Source of the DNA: Helicostylum pulchrum
Lineage: Eukaryota > Mucoromycota > Mucoromycetes > Mucorales > Mucoraceae
DNA length: 47,899 bases
Assembly: GCA_025677825.1 (NCBI GenBank)
Contig: JAIXMO010000102.1
Span: forward strand, 1-47,899
Direction of reading: 5' to 3'
In this document: positions 10,840 to 21,528 of the stretch, piece by piece
Layout: each line of letters begins with the position of its first letter
How positions within the stretch are numbered: position 1 is the stretch's first letter
Program-made: the position numbers and the translations under genes
Notes under the pieces: model-generated
Told to the model about the DNA's origin: nothing
The model's input: the letters and a program-made list of their open reading frames with translations, nothing else
Database searches by the model: none

Positions 10840-12430
10840 AAAGAAAAAAGCTCACTGAGATACCTGAGTTCGAATAATCGCTCATATAAGAAATCACTGC
10901 TGAAATTAGCAGCTATAATAAATATTGGTTTATATTTTTTAAAGAAACAGGAAACGCTTTTTGGACTCAAGTTTTTTAATACAGAATAGTTGTTTTAAAT
11001 AAATCTTTGATAAAAAAAATTAAAAACGTACTTTTTTGTTTTTTTTTCGATTTTCATTTTTGGGGGTCAACCCCTTTTGTGTTTTTGTAGTTATTTTATA
11101 GTTACTTCTAATCCAACTTGCCTATCTTTGTGAAAAAAAACATGAATGGTTTAGCACCTGTTTAGGCGCTTCTAAACCATTTTAAATCATATTTTTAATG
11201 CAAAAACTGAAAGAGTAATCGCTGTTTTAGACTTTTTTTTTTGGGTAAAAAAATACACTTTTTTAGTGTAACATCGTGTAACCATTTTCAGAGCTTCGCG
11301 ATTACATAAAATATAGTTTTTTATTGCCGTGATTGGTTTTAGCACCGAATGTAGATATTTAAAAAATATATATTGGATGTGCATAAAAAAAAGCGCTATA
11401 TCCAAAATTGAGCGAAAAAACGCGCTTTAAAGAAATCGCTATTTTAAGGACCGCTTAACTCAAATTTTAGCAAAAAAAATAAACGTCTAAATCAGTGATT
11501 ACTCGTTCAATGTTTGTATTAAAAATATAGTTTTAAATGGATTAGATGCGCCTAAAAGAGTACCATAGGATCCATAATTTTTTTACAAAAAAGTACAAAG
11601 TAGATTCGGATTAACCGTAAAATAACTACAATAAAACAAAAGGGGTTGACCCCCCAAAATGACCAAAAATCATCAAAAATGATCGACCGAAGAAAAAAAT
11701 AAAAAATTGAGAAAAATATAAGACAGCTTGCGGTTTTAAATTTTGGTATTAAAGAAAACATTTTAAGGAGTAACTTTTACTAAGTAACTTGGGTAAAAAA
11801 ATGTTTAATCGTACAATGAAAACATCTTATTTCGATCATCGAAAAATGACCTTTTTTAGAAGTTATTTCTAAACGTTCACTTAAAAACATGCATTTTTAA
11901 GAAGACAATGGATAGGCAATAATGGATTATAACACTCTACATAGTTCTTGAACTAACCCAAGCTATTGTACAAAAAAATATGGTGTATATCGTTTTCTGC
12001 AAGAGTTCAAACATTAGAATTAATTTAAATTATATGGGCATTTTTATTGTTCTCGATTAAAATAGTACCGAGTTATTTATTAGAATACCGCATAACCGTG
12101 CATTTAAAACCTACTTTCTATGATATATATGACTAAAAAAAATTTCTGCGTTCACTTTATTCAGTTTATATTGCTTCCCTTCTTAATATTTCATCGTTTA
12201 GCAACCCTCTTTATTTAATCAGTGTTCCTAGCGAATTTTCTAAAGATTCACTGATGATACACACTCCATTCAAGCCTAAGTTTATTTTCTTATTACTTTG
12301 TAAGATTTATTTCATTATCCTCTCTCTATTAGTTTAATTATTATAACTTGGTTTTATGAGTAGTATCGATTCATAATACACTTTTGAAGATTAGACATTT
12401 TCACACAATCTATTTATTATCTATCATTTG
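10840..12430 (+). mobile_element. Degenerate copy of the 1.8-kb Tc1-like nested element (inverted relative to 28369-30177)
   Basis: The segment 10840-12430 aligns along its length with the reverse complement of about 28510-30130, through many substitutions and small indels. The terminal CAGTAGCGGCTC end seen in the other copy is missing on both sides. Shared landmarks are GCTCACTGAGATACCTG at the left, two GGGGTCAACCCC words, and AATTTTCTAAAGATTC towards the right. The short frame at 10744-10989 lies inside the transposon end and should not be taken as a gene. No transposase is encoded. Confidence 0.75.
11063..11653. mobile_element. Foldback unit with long terminal inverted repeats (copy 1)
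   Basis: A 591-bp unit bounded by GGGGTCAACCCC and its reverse complement. The first ~200 bp and the reverse complement of the last ~200 bp are similar throughout: both read from the palindromic word through TAGTTATTTTA, TTTAGGCGC, ATATTTTTAAT and a final TTTAGAC. Each terminal word is itself a GGGGT/ACCCC palindrome with a 2-nt centre. It sits inside the larger Tc1-like element and is non-coding. Confidence 0.7.
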
Positions 12431-12913
12431 ATATATTAAAAACTTCTGCATTTTTTTTTAGCCTTGAGTCCAATTCAAACAGTTGCTTTGAAGGGTGCGT
12501 ACATGTTGAGTACTCATGATATTGTCCGTTTAAGCAAAGTAAAGAACTTTTCAAAAACCATCGTAAACTAATTTTATCGTAATGAATCGCGAGAAATAAT
12601 AAGCAGACCGTTTATTAGTATTACTCATTCTTTATTATATATTTGATTCTTGTCACCTTGTACATATTTTATTATTTTAAATAATAAAAATAAAAATCCC
12701 CCCCCCCTCCTTCAGTGTAAAGCAAAAAATAACTATTAAAATTCTTCCATCCCCTTTTTTTTTTCTTCGTGTGAATTAATGATTTTTATTATATTTAATG
12801 AAATTAAATGGAGCCGACTCGTACTCTTAATTATCTACACTTTATCCGGCTGGTACAACTTCTTCAAGGTCAACCATTTGCTCGGGTAGTCCAACTATTG
12901 CATACTCAGGTAG
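12431..12913. other. Spacer and 3' flank of the small membrane protein gene
   Basis: AT-rich. On the minus strand the last 74 bases next to 12916 form an in-frame extension of the neighbouring gene beyond its TGA (see findings). Nothing else was recognised. Confidence 0.4.
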
Positions 12914-13663
12914 TCAGGCTTGTCCAGGCCCATTACGTTGCTCGGCTGGTCCAGCTTGTCCAGGCCCATTGCGTTGTTCGGCTGGTCTAGCTAGACCAGC
13001 TGGGATAATATTATGAGCGATCCACTTTCTTTTATTAATCACAAATAGAAGAATAGCAAGGACCGGTATGCACACAACAGCAGCAACTACAGCAAAAAAA
13101 AGAGTAAAAATAATCAGCATGTATAAAAGATATGATCAAAAAAAATTACGCTTACCTAGAGTGTGCGAGTAATCTCTTATATCTGTAGGCATTTCGATAC
13201 ACTTTATAGTTGCAGTTACTTTTTCAAGAGCATCTTTATCAACGACGTAGGATGTTTTGAGGACAAAATTTACGGCACGCTTGAAGGTACTAGGAGGGTT
13301 AACCGAGACGTCACATACAGTTTTGTTCATGATTGGGAAAAGGAAGTTTACAAAAAACATGTATACGGCGATCATGGCCTTGTATGGAGCGCTGAAAAAG
13401 GGCTCGTATATCTTGCTAAAGCGGTTTTTTGCAGCAGATTTGGTACCCGTAAAAATGTATCCACTAGGAAAGGTATCCATCTGATATAAAGTAGGGGTTT
13501 CTACATACGATGATTTGAGAGGATATTCGGTAGAAACAAAAGGGCTGGCTAAATGGAAGGAAATGTAAGTCCATAGTAATTATAATTATTTTTTTTCAAA
13601 AAGGGGGGGATATTTACCATCCGCCGTTGTGAGTGCTTGGTAATAAATTACAAGTCCTTCCAT
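12914..13663 (-). CDS. Small single-pass membrane protein with repeat tail, unknown function
   Basis: Three exons (13663-13618, 13548-13156, 13086-12914) give 203 aa. Both introns have good ends (GTAAAT..TAG, GTAAGC..TAG) and preserve frame. Residues 1 to about 145 form a soluble part with a few cysteines. They are followed by one clear transmembrane helix (VAAVVCIPVLAILLFVI) and the stop-transfer basics NKRKW. The tail carries two copies of GPAEQRNGPGQA. This looks like a type I or tail-facing single-pass protein, but no signal peptide is seen at the chosen start, so an upstream exon may be missing. The stop is TGA followed by CTA, and the frame stays open for 23 more codons with repeat-like sequence. 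I recognise no family. Confidence 0.55.
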
Positions 13664-14500
13664 TATTGAAAAGAGTTTAATATATTGTAAAGATGTAATG
13701 TATAAAAAAGTACTTCCCTTTTTTTATATACTAATATATGTTTTGTTTGTTCTTTGTTACCGGCGCACCCATTATAACCGAGCCCTTTAGCGAATGTTGT
13801 TCTTTTTTTTTCTTCTTTTGACTACAAAGAAATCAATTGACTTGATATTTAAAACAAACAACCAGTATCTCGACACAATTAACAGGCATCAAATGTAGCC
13901 AAAAGTTTGTAATCTGAAACATAAAAACGTTCTGATGTTTATTAATGATTATTTATGCAACTTTTTTAATATTTATTAAAAAAAGTAGTTAAACGTTTCA
14001 AAGTGAGATACATACTTCATAATACCATCAAATTTTCGTTGCAGTAATTGGTCATTGCCACATGGGATATTTAGATTTTCAATGACGCCACGGTGTTTAT
14101 AATCAATACAAGTACTGATAGGTGGTTTAATGATACGTGACGAACTGAAAGTAACAATAAATTGAGTCAAGCTTTAACTCGAGTAAAAAAAGGACAAGAT
14201 GTAAGCTTGATTGATACTTGTTATACTACACGATTATTGGTAAGGATGGTTAGTGATCTCGTAAGGCATTCAGTTGTTTGTAAACTGCTAATTAAACTGA
14301 ATATATTGGTTTTTTGATAGTTGTTTTATGAGAATAAACTAGTTTAACTAGCTTCTACAAACGGACAAGCAGACAAGCTGAGTGATTGGTGGTAAAAAAA
14401 AATGTTCATAGGGTTCAAAATGAACATATAACTCACTACCCGAGTATACGTAGACTAAAAATAGTTTTAATTAGTATTCCAGTAGAATATTTGGAATATA
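13664..14500. other. Intergenic region, no gene supported
   Basis: A 64-aa minus frame (13976-14170) follows a TTTCAG that could be a splice acceptor and is less A/T-run rich than its surroundings, but I find no family and no partner exon. Left uncalled. Confidence 0.4.
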
Positions 14501-14504
14501 TAAG

Positions 14505-14655
14505 AGCATCCACAGCGGAGGATGGAGATTTAGGAATTTGCCAAATTTAGGGGAAAAAAGTGTCTACAGCAGTGAATGGAAATTTAATCCTAAATTTCAT
14601 TAATCCTAAAACATGCTCCAAATCTCCATCATCTCTCCCATCTTTCTAAAATGCA
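14505..14655. repeat. Short repeat resembling a degenerate MITE
   Basis: Two related blocks, TCCACAGCGGAGGATGGAGA and TCTACAGCAGTGAATGGAAA, lie about 50 bp apart. They are followed by ATGCTCC, and GAGCATCCACAGCGG stands at the left. The look is that of a small terminal-repeat element, but a clean inverted repeat and target duplication are not visible. Confidence 0.3.
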
Positions 14656-14744
14656 GTTTCAATTTTTTTTCAAACCTTTTTTGAACATTTTTGAACATTT
14701 TTACCCATAATACTTTTTTATTTGAAAAATAGAAAAAAAAAATA

Positions 14745-16038
14745 GAGGGTTTATTTGGTCAGGTTTATTTGGTCAGGTTAATTTTGTCAGGTTTATTTGG
14801 TCAGGTTTATTTTGCCAGGTTTATTTTGTAAGGTTTATTTTGTCAGGTTTATTTTGTCAGGTTTATTTTGGTAGGGTTTTTGGTAGGGTTTATTTTGTCA
14901 GGTTTATTTTGTCAGGTTTATTTTGGTAGGGTTTTTGGTAGGGTTTATTTTGTCAGGTTTATTTTGTCAGGTTTATTTTGTAGGGTTTATTTTGTAAGGT
15001 TTATTTTGTCAGGTTTATTTTGCCAGGTTTATTTTGTCAGGTTTATTTTGTCAGGTTTATTTTGTAGGGTTTATTTTGTAGGGTTTATTTTGTAGGGTTT
15101 ATTTTGTAGGGTTTATTTTGTAGGGTTTATTTTGCTAGGTTTATTTTGTCAGGTTTATTTTGTCAGGTTTATTTTGTAGGGTTTATTTTGTCAGGTTTAT
15201 TTTGTCAGGTTTATTTTGTCAGGTTTATTTTGTCAGGTTTATTTTGGTAGGGTTTTTGGTAGGGTTTATTTTGTCAGGTTTATTTTGCCAGGTTTATTTT
15301 GTCAGGTTTATTTTGTCAGGTTTATTTTGTAGGGTTTATTTTGTCAGGTTTATTTTGTCAGGTTTATTTTGGTAGGGTTTTTGGTAGGGTTTATTTTGTC
15401 AGGTTTATTTTGTCAGGTTTATTTTGTCAGGTTTATTTTGGTAGGGTTTTTGGTAGGGTTTATTTTGTCAGGTTTATTTTGCCAGGTTTATTTTGTCAGG
15501 TTTATTTTGTCAGGTTTATTTTGTCAGGTTTATTTTGTAGGGTTTATTTTGTAGGGTTTATTTTGTAGGGTTTATTTTGTAGGGTTTATTTTGTAGGGTT
15601 TATTTTGCTAGGTTTATTTTGTAGGGTTTATTTTGTAGGGTTTATTTTGTCAGGTTTATTTTGTAGGGTTTATTTTGCTAGGTTTATTTTGTCAGGTTTA
15701 TTTTGGTAGGGTTTTTGGTAGGGTTTATTTTGTCAGGTTTATTTTGCCAGGTTTATTTTGTCAGGTTTATTTTGTCAGGTTTATTTTGTCAGGTTTATTT
15801 TGTCAGGTTTATTTTGGTAGGGTTTTTGGTAGGGTTTATTTTGTCAGGTTTATTTTGCCAGGTTTATTTTGTCAGGTTTATTTTGTCAGGTTTATTTTGT
15901 AGGGTTTATTTTGTAGGGTTTATTTTGTAGGGTTTATTTTGTAGGGTTTATTTTGTAGGGTTTATTTTGTCAGGTTTATTTTGTAGGGTTTATTTTGCTA
16001 GGTTTATTTTGTCAGGTTTATTTTGTAGGGTTTTTGGT
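14745..16038. repeat. 14-bp minisatellite array, about 1.3 kb
   Basis: Roughly ninety tandem units of TTTATTTTGTCAGG or the variant TTTATTTTGTAGGG, with rarer TGCCAGG, TGCTAGG and TGTAAGG forms. A 12-bp insert, GGTAGGGTTTTT, recurs at about 14868, 14930, 15247, 15374, 15442, 15705 and 15817, creating longer higher-order blocks. The plus strand is almost free of C, giving strong G/T strand asymmetry. The repeat keeps plus frames open (repeating VYFVRFILSGLF), but these are artefacts of a 42-nt period, not genes. Confidence 0.95.
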
Positions 16039-17076
16039 TGCGTTGTCTTTTTCTTACGACCTGGGAAAATAATGTAAATCATATTCATTTTCGTGACCTT
16101 GTAGTAAGAAAAGGTGATTGTGAAAAGTAAAAGGTACCGCGTCTAAACTAAAGCGCAATACTAAGAAAAAGGCGGACTATATCTATTCTGTTTGTATTTC
16201 CTTCGGCGAAGGTTCAGACATTAGCTACTATTCGATGTAAATCCTCTTTTTTTTCTAAAAAAAAACGTTTTATTTATTGTTCTGTGTAAGAGAAGAAAAT
16301 TATTATTTCGCCAAGAGGCATATATCGAAAACGATGTAATATTCTCCTTAACAAAAAATCTCCGCAGCTTTACTCTCACAATAATTTAACTTGATATCCT
16401 TTGATACACAGTTTTATCTTATAAAAAATTTACTCTTTTTACTGCTTTTCTATGATTATTTAAGTCATTATTGGTTTCAGTAAACTACTAAGCTATGAGA
16501 GGTAATGAAGGTATACAATTAGCAGTATAAAAATTATTAGCGTGTTATTAGTAGGCATCTCGGTACATATTTTGCTTAATAAGATTATCTAAATACTTCG
16601 AAAAACTGCCCTTTCTTTCGTATAAGATCTGGAACAATTTAGGTGCCAAAGGCGCCTTATAAAATTCAATTTTGGGAATGCCAGCCAAATTCTTTTTGAT
16701 ATGAAAGACTACAATTTTTTATTTTATTTTTATTTTGATACAAGTTTTTAAAACGATGGTATAAAATGGTTTTAATACATAAAGGTAAGTCGTATATCTT
16801 AGAATAAGTACCAGTAGTGGCTTTCACATTATTATTGATAAGTAAAAGTGCAACTTGAAATGTCAATAAAATGGGACACTGTTTTTTTATGGCTGTGTAA
16901 CGAAAATTCAGACGTTCTGGAATCATGCGATAATGTGTATGGCGTTTTTGACGCCACATAAGAAGATAGGCAATTCATCCCTCTTTTAGATATGTGACTT
17001 TTTAAAATCATTCATGTGTGAAAAAAAAAGTTTCTTCATCCTTCTTTCTTTTCCTTTGTCGATTTACCTTCAAAAA
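16039..17076. other. Spacer between minisatellite and C2H2 gene
   Basis: No supported gene. A 97-aa minus frame (16666-16959) has ordinary composition but no recognisable motif, and I could not connect it to an exon. The last ~60 bp before 17077 are C/T-rich, as expected of a fungal promoter. Confidence 0.4.
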
Positions 17077-18908
17077 ATGACGACAGTTATAATCGCTTGC
17101 CCATTTTGTGTTGGTAATGCATTTTCCGATAGAGCGAGATTAAGACACCATTTGAAGAAGAAACATTCTCTTGATCTCCCTTCCTTGAGACCCGGTAGGC
17201 CTGGTAGACTTGATAGACCTGATAGGCCTGTTACAGAAAGTTGCGTTACTTCTGACGGTATCGAGTATGCGTGTCCTTCTTGTGCTTTGGTTTTTCAAGC
17301 AACTGAACAACTTCGTTTACATTTGGAGTCGCACACAATCAAAGAACATGAAACTAGGTAAGATACATGCGACAACAAAAATATATGCTCACTTTAATAA
17401 CTTTTTATAAATTATTTCATAGCAACGTATATGAAAGTAACGTATCTGAAAGTGATGTATTTGAAAGCAATGTATCGGAAAGTAATGTATCTGTAAGTAA
17501 TCAAAGTAGTACATCTGAGGAAGAAGGAGAAGAAGAGGAAGTAGTAGTTACCCTCTCCCCCTCAGTTACAATGCCACCCTCAAGCTCACATATTGATGCC
17601 GAAGAAATCAATACAAGACGTACGTATGAAAATGCCGTATTGCACGCTTGCCAACAAACCGGGGATAATGTCAAAGAAAAGAGTAAGACAATGTACATAC
17701 TGGACAACATGAATCTTCAACCATTCTCTATGTTAAACAATGATACGGAACATAACGGACTAGCTCATCCGGACGTCATTGCCAAATGTACCTCTAAAAG
17801 CTGTATTATTGAACCTATCACTTCAAAAAGAAGTTACGGCGAAATGGATTCGGAAAATATTTGTTCCGGCTGTTCGATTAATAACCCTTCTACCTTACAG
17901 CATTTACTTATAATGTCACCATATGTTAAATTGCTGAGAAAAAGAAAATACGTAGAATTAAATCCTGAGCTTTGCGACTTGTTAAACTATGATTGGAATT
18001 TCTACCCGCATATGAAATATTTTGCTGTACAATTGCTAGCTGGCGGTATAATGATCAACACCAAAAATAATACAAGCATTATGATCAATACTCTGGAAGT
18101 CTATGGCCGAAAGAAAGGTACTGATATCCATCGAGAGGCTTTTGGGACTAAGAAAAAAATAGCTATTACTACTACGTTGCCGCCGCCATACAAGACTAAA
18201 TACCCTGATGTTTGGCCGATGACTTTAACAGGGAAAGATGGACCTGGATTGATGATAGGAACACAATCTTGCAATGTATTAGTCACGTCTTCAATACGCT
18301 TGGATCATACTACGAAACCAACTTTAGGTGGTGTGACAACTAATTTCCAGCTGACCGAATCTGACTCGCTTTCGACTGTACTTTATTTGGACGAGGAATC
18401 TGTAGAAAAAGCAAATAACTTGGCAAAAAATATCAATGCAGCATCTACCAGCAATTGTAACATTATAAACCAAATAAGACAGTTAAATACCAAATTTGAT
18501 TCTGCCTCCTCATACTATCTATGCCGAGCTTCTGGACCAATAACCAAATCGCACCAATGTTTCCCTTATTCCATCTACACGTTGTATGACTTTGATCGCG
18601 GCAGAAATCCCGCATCCAAGTTATTTTCGAAGATCGCTTTATCCGTTTTAAAGGAAGGGAACAAAGCTTATTTAGATAAATCACTTGTAAACGAATGCGT
18701 CTCGAACACCACCGGTAGAGCGAAGAGTCTTCTTCTTGGGGCCTATAACGTTTACAAAGATGGCGAGGAACAAATCAAAATTATTGGTAACCGTGAACTG
18801 AATGAGCAGTTGGAGAAATTGTCGAGTTGGCTCCATCCTTACATCATTACAGCAAATGAGTCGGCCGAGGCATCGATTATTAATTCCTTTAATCATTTCA
18901 AAGACTAA
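17077..18908 (+). CDS. C2H2 zinc-finger protein with Glu-rich linker and unknown C-terminal domain
   Basis: Two exons, 17077-17357 and 17423-18908 (GTAAGA..TAG), giving 588 aa. Exon 1 encodes two C2H2 fingers: CPFCVGNAFSDRARLRHHLK with its final H about residue 27, and CPSCALVFQATEQLRLHLES with its H near residue 88. They are joined by a linker of RPGRLDRPDRP type. Exon 2 begins with five tandem ESNVS-like pentads, then a Glu-run and about 400 residues with no known fold that I can name (containing NYDWNFYPHMKYFAVQLLAG). The earlier in-frame ATG at 17014 would add a hydrophobic peptide; 17077 has the better A-rich start context. The first exon resembles that of the partial gene at 47524, so this is probably a lineage-expanded family. 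Nucleic-acid binding is inferred from the fingers only. Confidence 0.75.
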
Positions 18909-19579
18909 TTATTATTTTTTTCTCTCTTTATCATTGTAATTATCTCATTATACCTCTTTTTTTTTTACATATCTTAAAAAAGACGCACCTTTTTTTCTTT
19001 CTAATAAAACCTCTTTATGCACCACAAGTATGGATTAATATATAAAGACCATCAGTTAGAGTATATGTATTCTTGTCATGTATTATTGTCAATTATAATG
19101 CACGAAGAAAAATAAAAACTTTTTTTTTCTATTATGTTATTGTCAATCTCTTAATCTTAAAAGATTTGCTTATCAATTGGTAGCATTATCCACGATAAAA
19201 ATAAACCCCCTTTGAGATTCTCGTGTTTGTTCAAAATAGTTATAAGCAATTTTAAAACATTCCCTCTGCTATAACTTGACTTTTTTTTTTTTGCTGTCAG
19301 CAATCGTATTTTATTACTTTTCCGCATAAAAAGGAATCATGGCCGAAAATGTACATGAAACAAATAAACAAATATTTATGTCACTGAATAGACGCCTTAC
19401 TATTTAATCTTCTTCTCTTGATTTGTTTTGTTTTCATGTTTTATTGTATGTTTGTGCAAAACCGATACGATTTTTCTTACAGTCATGGCCATCTGTAATG
19501 GTAAGTTAAAAAAAAAAAAAAAAAATATGGCACCGCGTATCAAGTTTCCCCCCCCCCCAAAAAAAAGTTGTCTCGAAAA
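18909..19579. other. Intergenic region
   Basis: 3' flank of the C2H2 gene with AATAAAA signals, homopolymers and a C-run near 19549. A short ATGGCCATCTGTAATG followed by GTAAGT at 19484-19505 could be a tiny first exon of the decayed gene downstream, but this cannot be shown. Confidence 0.4.
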
Positions 19580-21209
19580 ATGGATCCCAACACTGAATAC
19601 TTTAGTATTAACTCTATTTCCGGCTGGAACTACCAAGATTTCAAAGCAGCGGTGAGCAGAAATAAAAGAGACACACCAAACGACAAGAAAACTAAAAATG
19701 CGTATGTCAATACTCTAACAAGCAAAAAAAAACAAGGCAGACTTCAGGTCACAGATACAACGCTTGCTTGATACAGTAAAAGAAAATTCAGACAAGGTAA
19801 CTTTTAATATTTCTGTGAGTGACGCAGCCACCGTTAACGGTGCTGGAGCTAAGGTGGTAGTGTCCAGTCTCCAACTACTTTAAAAACCAAACAGAAGTGA
19901 ACATACGATAACAGAGCTCCCTCAGATGTCTCCATTGATCATCATCCCAAGAGAACAAGTGACTATGTGTTAATACATGTAAGACACTCTGTTCCTGCTT
20001 ATGATGCAGAAGTTGGAAGCCTGTAAATGGATGACAATTGGTAAGTGTATTTCTGACTTTTGTCTTGATTTAAAAGAATTCGAACTGTTCATATGATTAA
20101 CATTATCAATCCTTCTGAATTTTTTTTTTAGTCTTCAAAGTTTTCATTTGAAAACTTTTGTACTGCAACATCAAGATCTTCACCAAATAATGTTTTTAGA
20201 TTGACGTCTTTTAGTTTTTAATGATATTTACTTTTTCGATAAGAACTCTTCTTTATCTATCAGTAAATATTTCAACTCTTGCGATACACACCTTGATTAA
20301 ACCAACTCTCGCATTTGAACGGTACTATCCTAAAAAGGCTCTTGGATCATATGATTGGTGTGTAAAAATCGAACACTCTCTTCCCCCGACTGGACTTCGG
20401 GTATGACTTTATGCTCAAAATTGTTAGCTGAAGGTTGTGAGTCTGGTAACCGTCTAGACATCCACACAGCACAAGTTTTAATATCGATATTACCAATGTT
20501 CGTCAATTGTCCGCCTGATAATTCAATTGAGGACAGCTAAGTTCAGCATTACCTCTCACCATTGCTATCATCTGTGATCTCTTTGGATCTATTATTCAAT
20601 ACGAAATGGGCCAACGGCAAACAAGGTTTGACCTTCATCAGGAATTGAACCCCAGATCGCGCGCAAACCGTAAAAGACTCTTTCTGTTTTGGGCGACGCG
20701 TGCAAACCAGTTTTTTTTTTTTGTTTGGTATTTCTGGCAGTGCCCGGTGTGTTGTCTTATTGGCAGAATTCAAACCATTGGAACAAAATTCATCAAATCT
20801 GATTTTGTCAAGTTGGCCAAGCAAATGAGGATAACTTTAAATACTTTGGTATCGAGACGAGGGTATCCAACCCAAAAGTATGTGGTGTACAATCTGAAGG
20901 AATCAATCTTTCGACGCATACTATGGATATCCCCTCCCCAAGGGTGTACGGGTTGATAAAATATTGCGAGAGTTAGTATTTTCAACGGTATTGATCAGAT
21001 CTCTCTTCCTCATCGTTTACTCATTTCTCCCTCGTTTGCTTATTTCTCCTTCGTTCACTCGCTTCTTCCGCGTTTTGCTCTCGCACATTATATGTTTGAA
21101 GAATGTTGCGGCCAAGGCCGAGGCTATCAAGTTTCTCAACGCTAAAACGCCTCGGCCTCCCTGCCCACCAGAGTATTGGTTGTCTGACGACTTTTACGTT
21201 CTCGCCTGA
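19580..21209 (+). pseudogene. Decayed gene in several frames, family unknown
   Basis: The frame starting at 19580 (MDPNTEYFSINSISGWNYQD) reads to an A9 run at about 19723. The next coding-like stretch (ADFRSQIQRLLDTVKENSDK, then VTFNISVSDAATVNG) is in another frame and ends at TAA 19881-19883. Further coding-like fragments follow: 20240-20405, 20418-20540 (AEGCESGNRLDIHTAQVLIS), 20606-20956 and 20964-21209. Some lie beside intron-like GTAAGT..TTTTTAG segments. Together they look like one ancient gene broken by indels. I do not recognise the product. Alternatively the frameshift in the A-run is a sequencing error. Confidence 0.35.
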
Positions 21210-21528
21210 GCTTCCAATAAGCCCATCAAAGAAGTAAATAAATATTATGAGGTTCCTTTTCAATTTGACATTTTCTTAAAAGTAGTAATGCGTCCGGCGT
21301 GTGTTACAGTGCTTGCGACTGGTTTCAAATTTATTTTAAGGTTGTGTGTGTACACTGGGGGTGACCCAGCACGCGTTTTTTTTGATGTATTTTTTTCGGC
21401 TGGAACTCGGTAAAAAAAAAAGGGGGCATGACCTTGAAAAAATTTAATTAAAATATGTTTATTTCTCAAACATGTATATTATTATGTACATTATATGGTA
21501 TATACATGTGTTTTTATATATAAATATA
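21210..21528. other. 3' flank of amino-acid permease gene
   Basis: About 320 bp with AT-rich sequence and the palindromic GGGTGACCC near 21360. Nothing coding recognised. Confidence 0.4.

Noticed and set aside
10744..10989. 81-aa plus frame whose last ~50 residues recur at 29966-30196
   Set aside because: The shared part is the DNA end of a Tc1-like element present in three copies; reading frame is incidental.
12808..12990. 60-aa plus frame with LVQ repeats
   Set aside because: Antisense shadow of the GPAEQRNGPGQA repeat tail of the minus-strand membrane-protein gene.
13976..14170. 64-aa minus frame after a TTTCAG
   Set aside because: Looks mildly exon-like, but no partner exon, start or family could be found.
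14868..15930. Several plus-strand frames of 60-90 aa with a repeating VYFVRFILSGLF pattern
   Set aside because: They are produced by the 14-bp minisatellite (42-nt period) and open in overlapping frames; no start context or selection signal.
20620..20720. tRNA or SINE-like B box (GGTTCAATTCC on the minus strand)
   Set aside because: The T-arm stem pairs poorly, no A box or acceptor stem partner is found at the right distance, and there is no repeat copy in the window.
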